Source of the DNA: REEB509 sp049314555
Lineage (GTDB): Bacteria > Pseudomonadota > Alphaproteobacteria > Caulobacterales > Aquidulcibacteraceae
Direction of reading: 5' to 3'
DNA length: 64,000 bases
NCBI GenBank assembly: GCA_049314555.1
Contig: JBMOEW010000013.1
Coordinates: forward strand, 1 to 64,000
A model generated the notes under the pieces. The model had not been told where the DNA came from. It searched no databases and worked only from the letters and a program-made list of their open reading frames with translations. The position numbers and the translations under genes were made by a program. This document shows, one piece after another, positions 17,075 to 25,352 of the stretch (the stretch's first letter is position 1; the number at the start of each line of letters is the position of its first letter).

Positions 17075-18064
17075 ATGGCAGAGGTGCACGCAATTGCGCG
17101 GCAAATGAACAAGAACGAATTGCTCCGCGGTTATCGGCGGATGAAGACAATTCGGGCCTTTGAAGAGCGTGTGGACAAGGAATTCGCGCTGGGCAATATC
17201 CCCGGCTTTGCGCACGTTTACATTGGTCAGGAAGCGTCTGGGGTGGGGATTTGCCACGATCTGACGGATCAGGACTATATCGGTTCGACTCATCGCGGGC
17301 ATGGTCACTGCATTGCCAAGGGGTGTGATGTTCACGGCATGATGCTGGAGATCATGGGGAAGGCCGGTGGGCTGTGTAACGGCAAGGGCGGTTCGATGCA
17401 TATCGCCGATTTGTCGAAGGGCATGCTGGGGGCGAATGCGATTGTGGGTGGATCGCCACCGATTGCGGTGGGGGCTGCGCTGACTGCCAAATTGAAGAAG
17501 AGCGGACGGGTTTCTGTCGCGTTCTCTGGCGATGGTGCTTCAAACCAAGGCACGTCCATGGAGGCCTTGAATATGGCCGTCGTGCTAAAGGTTCCGGCCA
17601 TTTTTGTGTTTGAAAACAACGGCTACGGCGAGCACACTGCGGCCAGCTATGCGGTTGGGGCGAAGTCTATTGCCGATCGCGCGCGGGGCTTTGGCTTGGC
17701 GGCCGAGACGGTGGACGGGTCTGATTTCTTCGCCGTGGTGGATGCCATGCGCCGTGCTTTGGAGCGGGGGCGCAACGAGTGCTTGCCATCCGTGATCGAA
17801 AGCGTGTGCACGCGCCATCTGGGGCACTTTGTGGGTGATCCGCAGCCCTACCGGACGGCCGAAGAGCTGGCGATTGCGCGGGCGGTGGATCCTTTGAAGA
17901 CGTTCCGCTCACAGACGACTGCAGCGGGTTTGCTGACGGAGGCAGACCTCAAGGCGGTTGACGACGAGGTGATGGACGAGATCGAAAAGGCAACGCAAGC
18001 GGCGCTGGCTGCTCCGTTTCCGGATATTTCGACCCTCGAAACCGATGTTTACGCTCGCTATTAA
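17075..18064 (+). CDS. Thiamine diphosphate-dependent dehydrogenase E1 alpha subunit (acetoin/pyruvate type)
   Basis: 329 residues. The ThDP motif is SGDGASNQGT...FENNGYG (GDG to NN). GSTHRGHGHCIAKG and GKGGSMHI are the typical E1 alpha/AcoA segments. Start at 17075 after GAGGAGCGGC. It pairs with the beta subunit 13 bp downstream. These heterotetramers decarboxylate 2-oxo acids or cleave acetoin and pass the acyl group to a lipoyl E2. No E2 or E3 gene is in the window, so the acceptor must be encoded elsewhere or the chemistry differs. Closest in style to AcoA of acetoin dehydrogenase. Confidence 0.9.
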   Translation: MAEVHAIARQMNKNELLRGYRRMKTIRAFEERVDKEFALGNIPGFAHVYIGQEASGVGICHDLTDQDYIGSTHRGHGHCIAKGCDVHGMMLEIMGKAGGLCNGKGGSMHIADLSKGMLGANAIVGGSPPIAVGAALTAKLKKSGRVSVAFSGDGASNQGTSMEALNMAVVLKVPAIFVFENNGYGEHTAASYAVGAKSIADRARGFGLAAETVDGSDFFAVVDAMRRALERGRNECLPSVIESVCTRHLGHFVGDPQPYRTAEELAIARAVDPLKTFRSQTTAAGLLTEADLKAVDDEVMDEIEKATQAALAAPFPDISTLETDVYARY

Positions 18065-18077
18065 GAGGCGCTGACGA

Positions 18078-19085
18078 ATGCCGAAAAAATCTTATCGCAT
18101 GGCGATCAATGACGCCATCCGCCATGAAATGCGCCGCGATCCGAACGTGATCATTATTGGGGAAGACGTGGCAGGCGGGCAGGGCGCCACTGCGGGTGTT
18201 GGCAAAGTGGGAAGCGTGTTTGGCGTGCTCGCCGGGCTTTACGACGAATTTGGCGGCGAGCGGGTGATTGATACGCCGATTACGGAGAGTGCGATCATCG
18301 GTGCTGCAAACGGGGCGGCCATGACCGGTCTTCGCCCGATTGCGGAGATCATGTTCGTCGATTTCGTTGGGGTGTGCTTGGATCAGATCTACAACCAAGC
18401 GGCCAAATTTCGGTTCATGTTTGGCGGCAAGGCCAAAACTCCGCTGGTGATCCGCTCTACCATCGGCGCGGGGTTCCGGGCGGGGGCGCAGCACAGCCAA
18501 ACCATGCATCCGCTGTTCACGTCGATCCCTGGGCTGAAGGTCGTTATGCCGACGAATGCCTACGACGCGAAGGGGCTGATGATCGAGGCAATCCGGGATG
18601 ATGACCCGGTGATCTTCCTTGAGTCCAAGCTGCTGTACGATACGGAAATGGAAGTTCCGGATGAGGCGTATCGGATTCCGTTCGGTGAAGCCAACATTGT
18701 GCGCGAAGGCAAGCATGTCACCATCGTGGGCTTTGGCTTGATGGTGGCGCGCGCGCAGGCTGTGGCGGAGGAATTGGCCAAGCACGGGATCGACTGCGAA
18801 GTAATGGACCCGCGCACGACATCGCCGTTCGATGAGGACACCCTGATCGAAAGCGTTGAAAAGACAGGGCGTTTGGTGATCGTGGACGAGAGCCCGCCGC
18901 GCTGCTCTTTGGCGAGCGACGTGTCTTCGATCGTCGCGGAAAAGGCGTTCAAGGCGCTGAAGGCGCCGATCATGAAGGTCACGTGCCCGCACACACCGGT
19001 GCCATTCGCGCCGAATTTGGAAGACGAATACATGCCGAATGCGCGGCGGATTGAGGCGGCGGTTCGAGCGGTGATGGCCTCATAG
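18078..19085 (+). CDS. Thiamine diphosphate-dependent dehydrogenase E1 beta subunit (acetoin/pyruvate type)
   Basis: 335 residues. A pyrimidine-binding domain (MAINDAIRHEMRRDPNVIIIGEDV, DTPITESAIIGAANGAAM, with the conserved Glu in TESA) is followed by a transketolase C-terminal domain (HVTIVGFGLMVARA, GRLVIVDE). Together with the preceding alpha subunit it should form an alpha2beta2 E1. An 81-bp gap follows before the Rieske gene, the largest gap in the operon, so an internal promoter is possible although none is evident. Confidence 0.9.
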   Translation: MPKKSYRMAINDAIRHEMRRDPNVIIIGEDVAGGQGATAGVGKVGSVFGVLAGLYDEFGGERVIDTPITESAIIGAANGAAMTGLRPIAEIMFVDFVGVCLDQIYNQAAKFRFMFGGKAKTPLVIRSTIGAGFRAGAQHSQTMHPLFTSIPGLKVVMPTNAYDAKGLMIEAIRDDDPVIFLESKLLYDTEMEVPDEAYRIPFGEANIVREGKHVTIVGFGLMVARAQAVAEELAKHGIDCEVMDPRTTSPFDEDTLIESVEKTGRLVIVDESPPRCSLASDVSSIVAEKAFKALKAPIMKVTCPHTPVPFAPNLEDEYMPNARRIEAAVRAVMAS

Positions 19086-19166
19086 GGACTTTGGCGAAAG
19101 GGCTGCGCCACCCGTCCGGTTCACGATCGCTCTGGCCATGCTTTAGCGCGACAAGGGAGAAAATGG

Positions 19167-20399
19167 ATGGCTGATTTCGGTGCGATGCGTCCGGCGGACG
19201 GCGAAAGCTGGGCAGCGCGGCGCAAGCGCGTGGCGCGCGAGATTCTGCGACGAAGCGTTGCGCATGCCAAGGCTGGCGGCGCGACCGATCGCGCCGAAGG
19301 GCCGATGGCGAACCTGGCCCAGGTGTACACAGACCCCGCGCGATATGCGGCGGAAAAGCGAGAGCTGTTTGGCAAGCTGCCGCTGGTGGCCTGTCTGTCT
19401 TCAGATATTCCGAAGCCAGGCGATTCCTTGGTGTTTGAAGCGGCAGGACCGTCAATTTTGATCACCCGCGGGCGCGACGGGGTGGTGAACGCCTTTTTGA
19501 ACATGTGCACGCATCGAGGGGCAAAGCTCGTGCGCGAGCCGTGCAACCGTAAGCTGTTTGTCTGCCCGTTCCATGCGTGGAGTTTCGATGGCGAAGGCCG
19601 GCTTGTGGGGATGCCGGGCGAGGATGGTTTTGCCGGCGTCGACCGGGACGCGCGCGGGCTGATCCGGGTGCCGGTGGCGGAGTGGGCTGGGTTGGTGTTT
19701 GTGCGGGCCGCCGCCGGGGACGAGCGGCTCGATGTCGAAGCGTTTTTGGGGGATTTTGCGCCTGAGTTGGCGCAGATGGAGTTGCACGAGACCGTGCCTG
19801 TGAAGTCTTCGGTGATGGAGACGCTGGCGAACTGGAAGTTTGCCCTCGATACGTACGGCGAGGGGTATCATTTCTCCACGCTTCACGCGTCCAGCATCGG
19901 CCAGACGCACTACAATAACGTGGCCGTGTACGAACGATTTGGACGCAACCACCGGATCAACTTTCCAGATCGCACCGTGGATAAGCTGGTGGATCGACCG
20001 GAGACGGAATGGCCGGAAACGGAATATGGTGGTGTGCATTATCTGTTTCCCAACACGATCTTGTTTATCGGGTCGATCACGCCGGGCCGGGTGTTTACGC
20101 AGATCTTTCGCCACTTCCCCGGAGAAACGCCTGGCGAAATGAAGACCCTGTTCAACGTCTATGCGCCGCACGGCGTTTCAAGTGCCGAGTACCTTGCCGA
20201 GGTGGAGATGGCGCACGATGGCACGCGAACTGTGGTGAGTACGGAGGACTATGTGATCGCGTCCGAAGGGTGGCTCAACATGGCGCACGCGCCGGAACGG
20301 TTCAGCGTAGTTTATGGTGCCAATGAGGTGGCGCTGCAGTATCAACATCGCGCCGTTGCCGAGGCCTGCGGCATGGCTTTGCCGGAGGCATCGCTATGA
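19167..20399 (+). CDS. Rieske non-haem iron oxygenase, alpha subunit
   Basis: 410 residues. The Rieske [2Fe-2S] motif is CTHRGAKL with CPFHAWSF (Cys-x-His ... Cys-x2-His). The mononuclear iron site is EGYHFSTLH (His-x4-His). It hydroxylates aromatic or alicyclic rings using electrons from a reductase that is not encoded nearby. AAGGGAG supports the start at 19167, giving about 46 residues before MANLAQVYTDP where many relatives begin; a shorter start at 19305 is possible. The stop overlaps the next gene by 4 bp (ATGA), implying translational coupling. Confidence 0.9.
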   Translation: MADFGAMRPADGESWAARRKRVAREILRRSVAHAKAGGATDRAEGPMANLAQVYTDPARYAAEKRELFGKLPLVACLSSDIPKPGDSLVFEAAGPSILITRGRDGVVNAFLNMCTHRGAKLVREPCNRKLFVCPFHAWSFDGEGRLVGMPGEDGFAGVDRDARGLIRVPVAEWAGLVFVRAAAGDERLDVEAFLGDFAPELAQMELHETVPVKSSVMETLANWKFALDTYGEGYHFSTLHASSIGQTHYNNVAVYERFGRNHRINFPDRTVDKLVDRPETEWPETEYGGVHYLFPNTILFIGSITPGRVFTQIFRHFPGETPGEMKTLFNVYAPHGVSSAEYLAEVEMAHDGTRTVVSTEDYVIASEGWLNMAHAPERFSVVYGANEVALQYQHRAVAEACGMALPEASL

Positions 20400-20935
20400 G
20401 CAGAGTGGGATCCCTGGCGGGCCTGGGGCCTTCGATCCAAAACGCATTCGTGCCCGCCAACTTTGATGCGGCGCTGGACTGGTGGATCAAAACGATGGGC
20501 GTTGGCCCGTTTTTTTTCATGCCGCAGGTGAAGCTGGATGACCTGCGGTATCTTGGTCAGCCTTCGGACGTTCAGTTCGATTTGGCGATCGGGTATTGGG
20601 GCGATGTTCAAGTGGAACTCATTCGGCAGACCAACGACGCGCCTTCGATCTATAAGGCGTGGCGCGACGCCGAGCGCGAAGGCCTGCATCACACTTTGAC
20701 GCTGGTGGACGACATGGAGAATGCGCGGGCGCTTGTGTCTCAAGTGGGGGGGCAGGTGCTGCAGGAGGGCAAGGTTCAGGGCGGCGGCGAAGTGATCTAC
20801 GTGGATGTTGGCGGCGGGCCTGGCACCATGTTCGAAATCCTGAAGCCGGGCCCTGGAAGCCGCGAATTCTTTGAGATGATGCGCACGGCCGCCAAGGACT
20901 GGGACGGCCGTGATCCTGTAAGGAGGCTTGGATGA
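20396..20935 (+). CDS. VOC (glyoxalase-like) family protein
   Basis: 179 residues. The two-half VOC fold starts IQNAFVPANFDAALDWWIKTMGVGPFFF and continues LHHTLTLVDD and FEILKPGPGS. This subtype is frequent in steroid and terpenoid catabolic clusters, where it may act as an isomerase/epimerase or a cleavage enzyme; the reaction is unknown. Start and stop each overlap the neighbouring genes by 4 bp, so it is coupled to the Rieske oxygenase and may act on its product. Confidence 0.82.
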   Translation: MSRVGSLAGLGPSIQNAFVPANFDAALDWWIKTMGVGPFFFMPQVKLDDLRYLGQPSDVQFDLAIGYWGDVQVELIRQTNDAPSIYKAWRDAEREGLHHTLTLVDDMENARALVSQVGGQVLQEGKVQGGGEVIYVDVGGGPGTMFEILKPGPGSREFFEMMRTAAKDWDGRDPVRRLG

Positions 20936-21867
20936 AGCGACCGCTTGTAACTGTGTTTGGTGCGGCTGGCCGGCAGGGCATGGCGCAAGTGCGGCAACTG
21001 ACCAGGCAGGGCTATCGCGTTCGCGCGTTATCGCGGCGGGCCGATCCGTTCTTGGGCGAATCCTTTCCGGATGTGGACATTCAGCCAGCGGATGTGTCTG
21101 ACGACCGCCAGTTGAGTGAAGCCGTCCGGGGTGCGGACGCTGTTTTCTACACCCACCCTTTGATTGCGCCGGATCGGGCGGGTTGGATTGGCCGGGTGGG
21201 GGCTGCTTCGCATGCGGCTGGGGTTGGGCGTGTGGTGTGGAACACCAGTTCGTGGATCCCTGACCGTCCGGGAGCGCCCGGAACTTATGCCGAGAATACC
21301 AAGGGTATCAATGCGCTGTGGCGCAGCGGCGTGCCTGGGACCGTGTTTGGCTCTGTGTTGTTCATGGACAATTTGCTGACCAATTTCGGGTTTCCGGCGA
21401 TCGCGCGCGAGCGGGTGTTTCGGTATGTGCACCGGGTTGATTTGCAGGCCAATTGGATCAGCTTGGATGATGTGGCGAAGTTCATGATTGCCAGCCTGGA
21501 ACGGCCGGACATGGAGGGCGCTTGGATGAATATCGGGGGTCCGGAGCGCTTGAAGCCAACGCAGGTTGCCGAAGCGATTGGTGCGGCGATCGGCGAGGAG
21601 GTGCGCTACGAGGCGATCACGCCCGAAGCTTTTGGCCGGGCTTTGGCGGACGGGTGGGGCGATGAGTTGACCACAGAGATGAAAGACATGACCGCGAAGT
21701 CTATCGCTGCATTTTACACCTACAACAACACAGCGCCGACGCGGCCGTTTGAGGTGAACGTGGAAGCCATGCTCGATCGGATTCCGTTGGAGCTGGAAAC
21801 GATCCGAGACTGGACAAAACGCCAGGACTGGAACTGGTCAAACCAACCGCGTCCGCCGGGCGGGTAA
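20932..21867 (+). CDS. NmrA-like NAD(P)-binding protein
   Basis: 311 residues. The Rossmann start VTVFGAAGRQGMAQ carries the GxxGxxG glycine motif followed by VRALSRR. It lacks the SDR Tyr-x3-Lys triad and matches the atypical SDR NmrA/HSCARG group, which includes redox sensors and quinone or sugar-nucleotide enzymes. Its start overlaps the VOC gene stop (ATGA). A catalytic role in the pathway is likely from context but not shown by the residues. Confidence 0.82.
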   Translation: MKRPLVTVFGAAGRQGMAQVRQLTRQGYRVRALSRRADPFLGESFPDVDIQPADVSDDRQLSEAVRGADAVFYTHPLIAPDRAGWIGRVGAASHAAGVGRVVWNTSSWIPDRPGAPGTYAENTKGINALWRSGVPGTVFGSVLFMDNLLTNFGFPAIARERVFRYVHRVDLQANWISLDDVAKFMIASLERPDMEGAWMNIGGPERLKPTQVAEAIGAAIGEEVRYEAITPEAFGRALADGWGDELTTEMKDMTAKSIAAFYTYNNTAPTRPFEVNVEAMLDRIPLELETIRDWTKRQDWNWSNQPRPPGG

Positions 21868-21879
21868 GGGAGAGTTTGC

Positions 21880-22656
21880 ATGGCACGCATGGCGAACAAG
21901 GTTGTTATCATCACCGGTGGGGCAAGCGGAATCGGGGAGGCTGCGGCACGCAAGTTCGCCGGCGAAGGCGGCCGGGTGATCATCACTGACATTCAAGACG
22001 AGAAGGGCGAGGCGGTGGCGCGCGACATTGGCGGGAGCTATCGCCGCCATGATGTGGCGAGCGAGGCCGCGTGGATCGCCCTCACCGATTCCGTCAAATC
22101 CGAGTACGGACGGCTAGATGTGGTGGTGAACAATGCCGGCGTGTTCATGGGGGGCTCGATTGAAGACACCACCGAGGCGCTGTGGGATACGGTGATCGAT
22201 GTCAACCTCAAGGGTGTGATGCTGGGCTGTAAGCACGCGATCCGGATCATGAAGGATAATCCGGGGGGGCCGTCCGGGGCGATCGTCAATGTGTCGTCGA
22301 TCACGGGGTATGTGGGGCTTGCGACCGGCGCTGCCTATACCGCTTCCAAGGGCGGCGTGCGCCTGTTGAGCAAAGCGGTGGCGGTGCATGTGGCGCGCAC
22401 GTATCGCACGATCCGCTGCAATACGGTGCACCCTGGGGTGATCGATACGCCGATGAACCAAGCCGCTTTCGATGCGGCGCCGGACCCTTCCGGCATGCGT
22501 GCCATGTTTGCGGCTATCCAACCAAACGGGCGCATGACGACGCCTGCAGAAATTGCTGACGCCTGCTTCTTCTTGGCTTCGGATGAGGCCAGCTCCGTAA
22601 ACGGAGCAGAATTGCTGGTCGACGGCGGGTGGCTGTCTGCCCCCAATCCGCTTTAA
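21880..22656 (+). CDS. SDR family oxidoreductase
   Basis: 258 residues. GGASGIGEAA loop, NNAG, catalytic YTASK, and C-terminal NGAELLVDGGW. GGGAGAG precedes the ATG; a second ATG three codons in is also possible. Twelve bases separate it from the NmrA gene. It is the third SDR of this operon and the fifth in the cluster as far as 24.5 kb, indicating a substrate with several hydroxyl or keto positions to be processed. Confidence 0.9.
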   Translation: MARMANKVVIITGGASGIGEAAARKFAGEGGRVIITDIQDEKGEAVARDIGGSYRRHDVASEAAWIALTDSVKSEYGRLDVVVNNAGVFMGGSIEDTTEALWDTVIDVNLKGVMLGCKHAIRIMKDNPGGPSGAIVNVSSITGYVGLATGAAYTASKGGVRLLSKAVAVHVARTYRTIRCNTVHPGVIDTPMNQAAFDAAPDPSGMRAMFAAIQPNGRMTTPAEIADACFFLASDEASSVNGAELLVDGGWLSAPNPL

Positions 22657-22671
22657 GAGGGATTTGACGCG

Positions 22672-23670
22672 ATGAAAAATCGACAGTGGCTGATCAATGC
22701 GCATCCCCGGGGCCGCGGGCTGGTGGATGACGACTTCAAGTGGGTGGAAACAACGGCGCGCAGCCCTGGTCCTGGCGAAGTGCTGGTGGCGGTAAAGTAT
22801 CTGGGCTTTGATCCCGCTCAAAAGGGGTGGATGGAAAACATCGCGAACTATGTGGCACCAACCACCATTGGCGAGGTGATGCGCGGGTCTGGGATCGGCC
22901 AGATCGTAGAAAGCAACGTGGACGGATATTCCGTTGGTGACATGGTTATGGGGCTGTTGGGCTGGCAGGATTTTGCCACGGTGGCCGCCAAAGAGCTCAC
23001 GCGGATTCAAAATGACGATCTGTTGACCGCGAACCTTGGCGCTTTGGGCACGACCGGCATGACCGCCTATTTCGGGTTGTTGCGCCATGGCAGGCCAAAA
23101 CCCGGCGACACCGTGATTGTCTCTGGCGCGGCGGGCGCGACCGGGTCGATGGTTGGGCAAATCGCGAAGATCGGCGGGTGTCGGGTGATTGGCATCGCGG
23201 GTGGGGCTGAAAAGTGTGCGTGGATCGTCAACTCGTGCGGATTTGATGCGGCGATTGACTACAAGAACGAGAAAGTCCGAAGCCGGATTCGAGAGCTGGC
23301 GCCCGACGGGGTCAACGTGATCTATGACAACGTGGGTGGGGCCATTTTGAACGACATGCTGGCCTGCATGGCGCTGCATGCGCGCGTTGTCATTTGCGGT
23401 GGCATTTCGCGCTACGAGACGGGCAGCCTGCCGGCAGGGCCTGAACACTATTTCAATCTGGTGTTTCAGCGGGGCACGATGGAAGGGTTCATTGTGCTGG
23501 ACTACGCCAGCGAGTTTCCAGAAGCCCGCAAACGGATGAAGCAGTGGGTGCGGGAGGGCAAGATCGCGTTCGCTGAAGATATCCAGACGGGCCTTGAGAA
23601 TGCGCCGCACACGCTGATGCGGTTGTTCAGTGGGCAGAACTTCGGCAAGCAGATGCTAAAGATTGCCTGA
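22672..23670 (+). CDS. Medium-chain NADP-dependent reductase (PTGR/CurA-like)
   Basis: 332 residues. GroES-like N-terminal domain without zinc ligands, then the nucleotide-binding stretch SGAAGATGSMVGQIAKIGG. The start (RQWLINAHPRG) and PTTIGEVMRGSGIGQI match the leukotriene B4 dehydrogenase/prostaglandin reductase branch, which reduces the double bond of alpha,beta-unsaturated ketones. A role in saturating an enone intermediate fits the surrounding SDR and CoA genes. AAGAGGG precedes the ATG. Confidence 0.88.
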   Translation: MKNRQWLINAHPRGRGLVDDDFKWVETTARSPGPGEVLVAVKYLGFDPAQKGWMENIANYVAPTTIGEVMRGSGIGQIVESNVDGYSVGDMVMGLLGWQDFATVAAKELTRIQNDDLLTANLGALGTTGMTAYFGLLRHGRPKPGDTVIVSGAAGATGSMVGQIAKIGGCRVIGIAGGAEKCAWIVNSCGFDAAIDYKNEKVRSRIRELAPDGVNVIYDNVGGAILNDMLACMALHARVVICGGISRYETGSLPAGPEHYFNLVFQRGTMEGFIVLDYASEFPEARKRMKQWVREGKIAFAEDIQTGLENAPHTLMRLFSGQNFGKQMLKIA

Positions 23671-23687
23671 ACAAGAAGGGCTGTGTT

Positions 23688-24506
23688 GTGGGCATCATCC
23701 AGTATGGCGAGCCGCTCAATGTGCTGGTGGCGGTGAAGGGGCATCCCTTTCAGCGGGACGCGTTTGCAGCGATTTTTGAGGACATGGACGGCGTTGGCGC
23801 GACCATTGTAGAGCAGCCGGCGGCGGCGGCCTTGATGTCGCCAGAGGGCCTCGCCCTTTACGACGCGTTGGTGCTTTATGATATGCCGGGGTTGGACTTT
23901 CGGGCCAGCGAGCCGCCCGGCTTTGTGGAGCCACCAGAGCAGCTGCAGTGGGGATTGCGCGCGGCGATGGCTCAAGGGAAGGGCGTTGTGGCGCTGCACC
24001 ACGCGATCGCCGGTTGGCCTGCGTGGGAGGGGTATGGGGAGCTGCTTGGGGGGCGGTTTTTGTATAAGCCTGGCTCGTTGAAGGGCAGACTTCATCCGGA
24101 CTCGGGCTATCGCCATGATGTGACGCACACGGTGCGCGTGGTCAGCGATCATCCGGTTACGGCGGGTGTTCCGCGCGAATTCGTGTTGAGCGACGAGCTT
24201 TATCTGTCTGAGGTGTTTGAAGACACCGTCGTGCCGTTGTTGCGCTCGGACTATGGGTTTTTGAAGGAGAACTTCTATTCAGCGCATCAGGCGGTGAACG
24301 GAAAGATGTTCTCGAATGAGGGGTGGAACCACGCCGAGGGGTCCTCCCTCGTCGGCTGGGCGAAGAAAGCTGGCGGTGCGCCGCTCGTTTATTTGCAGCC
24401 CGGGGATGGGCCCGCGACGTATGCGGATGAAAACTATCGCCGATTGATCCGCAATGCGGTGCATTGGGTGGCCAGCGCGGAAGCGCGCGATTGGGCGGCA
24501 GAATAG
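23688..24506 (+). CDS. ThuA-like domain protein (copy 2), end of operon
   Basis: 272 residues starting at GTG 23688 (GAAGGG upstream). ThuA/type-1 glutamine-amidotransferase-like fold: LNVLVAVKGHPFQRDAF, GVVALHHAIAGW, LSDELYLSEVFED and APLVYLQPGDG. Copy 1 and copy 2 share the DELYL motif and overall fold but little else, so they are not a recent duplication. Last gene of the operon; its stop overlaps a bidirectional hairpin. No biochemical activity can be assigned. Confidence 0.8.
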   Translation: MGIIQYGEPLNVLVAVKGHPFQRDAFAAIFEDMDGVGATIVEQPAAAALMSPEGLALYDALVLYDMPGLDFRASEPPGFVEPPEQLQWGLRAAMAQGKGVVALHHAIAGWPAWEGYGELLGGRFLYKPGSLKGRLHPDSGYRHDVTHTVRVVSDHPVTAGVPREFVLSDELYLSEVFEDTVVPLLRSDYGFLKENFYSAHQAVNGKMFSNEGWNHAEGSSLVGWAKKAGGAPLVYLQPGDGPATYADENYRRLIRNAVHWVASAEARDWAAE

Positions 24507-24540
24507 GTCTGGTGCGGAGGCCCCCCGCGACCAGACCTTT
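24505..24540. terminator. Bidirectional terminator between convergent operons
   Basis: 9-bp outer stem AGGTCTGGT / ACCAGACCT enclosing an inner GCGG/CCGC pairing, with TTT after it on the plus strand. It lies between the ThuA (+) and ABM (-) genes. Confidence 0.75.
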
Positions 24541-24549
24541 GGTTGTGGT

Positions 24550-24903
24550 TTAGCGCTTGTCTGAGGTGAACCAGGCAGACGGCTTGCCTTCAGCGGTATA
24601 GACCGGCTCCTTGATGTCAAAGCGATACTTGCGGGTGTCTGACCCCAATATGCCGAAGCCAGACAGATGCTGGATCATGCCCATGTAGGCGGGGCCAGCA
24701 AGGTGGTTTGCAAGATCTTGTTGGTCTTCCCATTCTTCAAACACGTGGACGCGGCCAGCGTGCGAGGGCGAGGCGGTCCAGGCGTAGTGAAGGCAGCCCT
24801 TTTGCGCCAGGGCCATTTCAATCAGGGGGATCGCCCCTTGAAGCGCTTCAGTGCGTTTGGCTGGATCAAATTCCACTTCGCCGGCAATGACGATTTTGGC
24901 CAT
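24550..24903 (-). CDS. Antibiotic biosynthesis monooxygenase (ABM) domain protein
   Basis: 117 residues, dimeric ferredoxin-like fold. It begins MAKIVIAGEVEFDPAKR and carries the typical VHVFEEWEDQQDLANHLAGPAY. ABM proteins include cofactor-free monooxygenases on polycyclic phenols as well as proteins of unknown role. The start at 24903 is two bases after the SnoaL stop, so the two are coupled. Last gene of the three-gene minus-strand operon headed by the acyl-CoA ligase. Confidence 0.85.
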   Translation of the reverse strand: MAKIVIAGEVEFDPAKRTEALQGAIPLIEMALAQKGCLHYAWTASPSHAGRVHVFEEWEDQQDLANHLAGPAYMGMIQHLSGFGILGSDTRKYRFDIKEPVYTAEGKPSAWFTSDKR

Positions 24904-24905
24904 TC

Positions 24906-25310
24906 TCAATTCTCCTTCAAAGCCGTGTATTGACGCCGGGCAAACAGCCAACGACCGCCGCGCTTGACGTATTCATCGGTGTAGGTGCCAACCATACGGA
25001 ACAGCTTGCCGTCCGTGTTTTCGAGCACTTCATGGGTGTAGACGATGCCGGTCGCGTGATCGCCGGTGATCGTGATAAGGCCCGGTTGGGTGAAGAAGGA
25101 CACCGAGGTAAAGCCCGCCATGGCTTGCTTCCAGACGGCGACAATTGCTTCGCGACCGGCGATGTCCTGGCCCATGAGATTCCATTTTCCGTCTTCGGCC
25201 CAATTGGAACCCCAATCGTCCGCATCGCGACGGAATACGGCGTGACCGTAGGCGTCGTGTAATTCCCGGATCGCAACGCGATCCTCCAGGGGGCCGGTGG
25301 ATAGGGGCAT
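24906..25310 (-). CDS. SnoaL-like / NTF2-like protein
   Basis: 134 residues, cone-shaped alpha+beta barrel family. It begins with LEDRVAIRELHDAYGHAVFRRDADDWGSNWAEDGKW and ends with YVKRGGRWLFARRQY, the hallmark of SnoaL_4-type proteins. Members act as hydratases, isomerases or dehydratases; in steroid clusters they are common and mostly unassigned. It sits between the ligase (42 bp upstream) and the ABM gene (2 bp). Confidence 0.87.
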   Translation of the reverse strand: MPLSTGPLEDRVAIRELHDAYGHAVFRRDADDWGSNWAEDGKWNLMGQDIAGREAIVAVWKQAMAGFTSVSFFTQPGLITITGDHATGIVYTHEVLENTDGKLFRMVGTYTDEYVKRGGRWLFARRQYTALKEN

Positions 25311-25352
25311 TGGCGTCTCCTTGTGTTGGTGGTTTTGTTCTCAGTGGGCAGA

